From NCBI GenBank assembly GCA_018382295.1, contig JAGZQF010000011.1, positions 3,297-67,296 of the forward strand: a DNA stretch of 64,000 nucleotides, read 5' to 3'. The translations under genes and the position numbers were made by a program. Below, piece by piece: positions 63,968 to 64,000 of this stretch. The DNA comes from Collinsella sp. (GTDB lineage Bacteria > Actinomycetota > Coriobacteriia > Coriobacteriales > Coriobacteriaceae). Each line of letters opens with the position of its first letter. Within the stretch, counting starts at the first letter, position 1. The notes beneath the pieces were generated by a model. It was not told where the DNA came from. It saw only the letters and a list, made by a program, of their open reading frames with translations, and ran no database searches.

Positions 63968-63970
63968 GGC
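63929..63970. terminator. Perfect 42-bp palindrome at the end of the kinase gene
   Basis: GCCTCAGGACTCAGCGCAACG is followed immediately by its exact complement. It contains the stop codon and the last residues of the kinase. It may act as a terminator though no T-tract follows. Confidence 0.7.
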
Positions 63971-64000
63971 GCGAATCCGGGTAGGCAACCCCAGAGGGGC

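Overview
The window is GC-rich, densely coded chromosomal DNA, most likely from a Collinsella-type gut Coriobacteriia (Actinomycetota). This is an inference from overall base and codon use, a bile salt hydrolase homologue, many substrate-importer and drug-efflux genes, and Coriobacteriia-like gene content; no rRNA or tRNA gene is present to confirm it. I see no phage, plasmid backbone, CRISPR array or insertion sequence. One serine recombinase gene marks a probable acquired segment.

Layout. 0-5 kb: an acidic winged-helix protein with a long RGG tail, a DHA2-type MFS exporter, a peptide-deformylase-like gene, and an AlaA aminotransferase fused to an XRE-type HTH with AATTGAAC operator-like boxes in its promoter. 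5-13 kb: a divergent LysR/EamA pair, a frameshifted kup, a bile salt hydrolase, a second deformylase-like gene lacking the catalytic Glu, an AzgA-type purine permease and a small esterase-like protein. 13-18 kb: a UraA-type permease, a MetE-C-like methyltransferase with a palindromic operator, LysR, and a HAD phosphatase. 18-20 kb: a TPP riboswitch plus intrinsic terminator controlling thiM, a thiamine-binding UPF0045 gene and thiE. 20-29 kb: a patatin, then three tandem paralogous GGDEF/PAS/(EAL) proteins, all with Asn replacing the guanine-contacting Asp of the GGDEF fold. 29-32 kb: an Fe-S flavoprotein, ArsC/Spx-like protein, CobW GTPase and TrmL.

32-36 kb is an AT-richer accessory segment (lipoprotein, DUF4230 protein, a 43-residue small gene, a 354-residue unknown, serine recombinase) bounded by two short palindromes. 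36-43 kb holds two related ORC-like AAA ATPases around a UvrA paralogue without the UvrB-binding insertion, and a TetM/EF-G-like GTPase. 43-54 kb is rich in translation and rRNA functions (RsmJ, RlmA-like, RF3, queuosine-precursor-type transporter) together with MATE and EamA exporters, Ung and an SDR. 54-64 kb carries a GntR-ABC operon, an EamA exporter, an EFR1 ferredoxin, ClC, LOG, a pore-only K+ channel, and a BvgS-like hybrid kinase running almost to the end of the window.

Non-coding structure is a major theme. A ~135-bp element occurs three times with compensatory changes in several stems (145-284, 3381-3517, 29499-29630). A second family of short GGGAC-core palindromes is scattered between, and often touching, stop codons. 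Two further inverted-repeat families lie at 54.09-54.23 kb and 56.45-56.64 kb. These, the HTH-AlaA regulatory arrangement, the GGDEF triplet and the ATPase/UvrA-like pair are the parts most worth follow-up.
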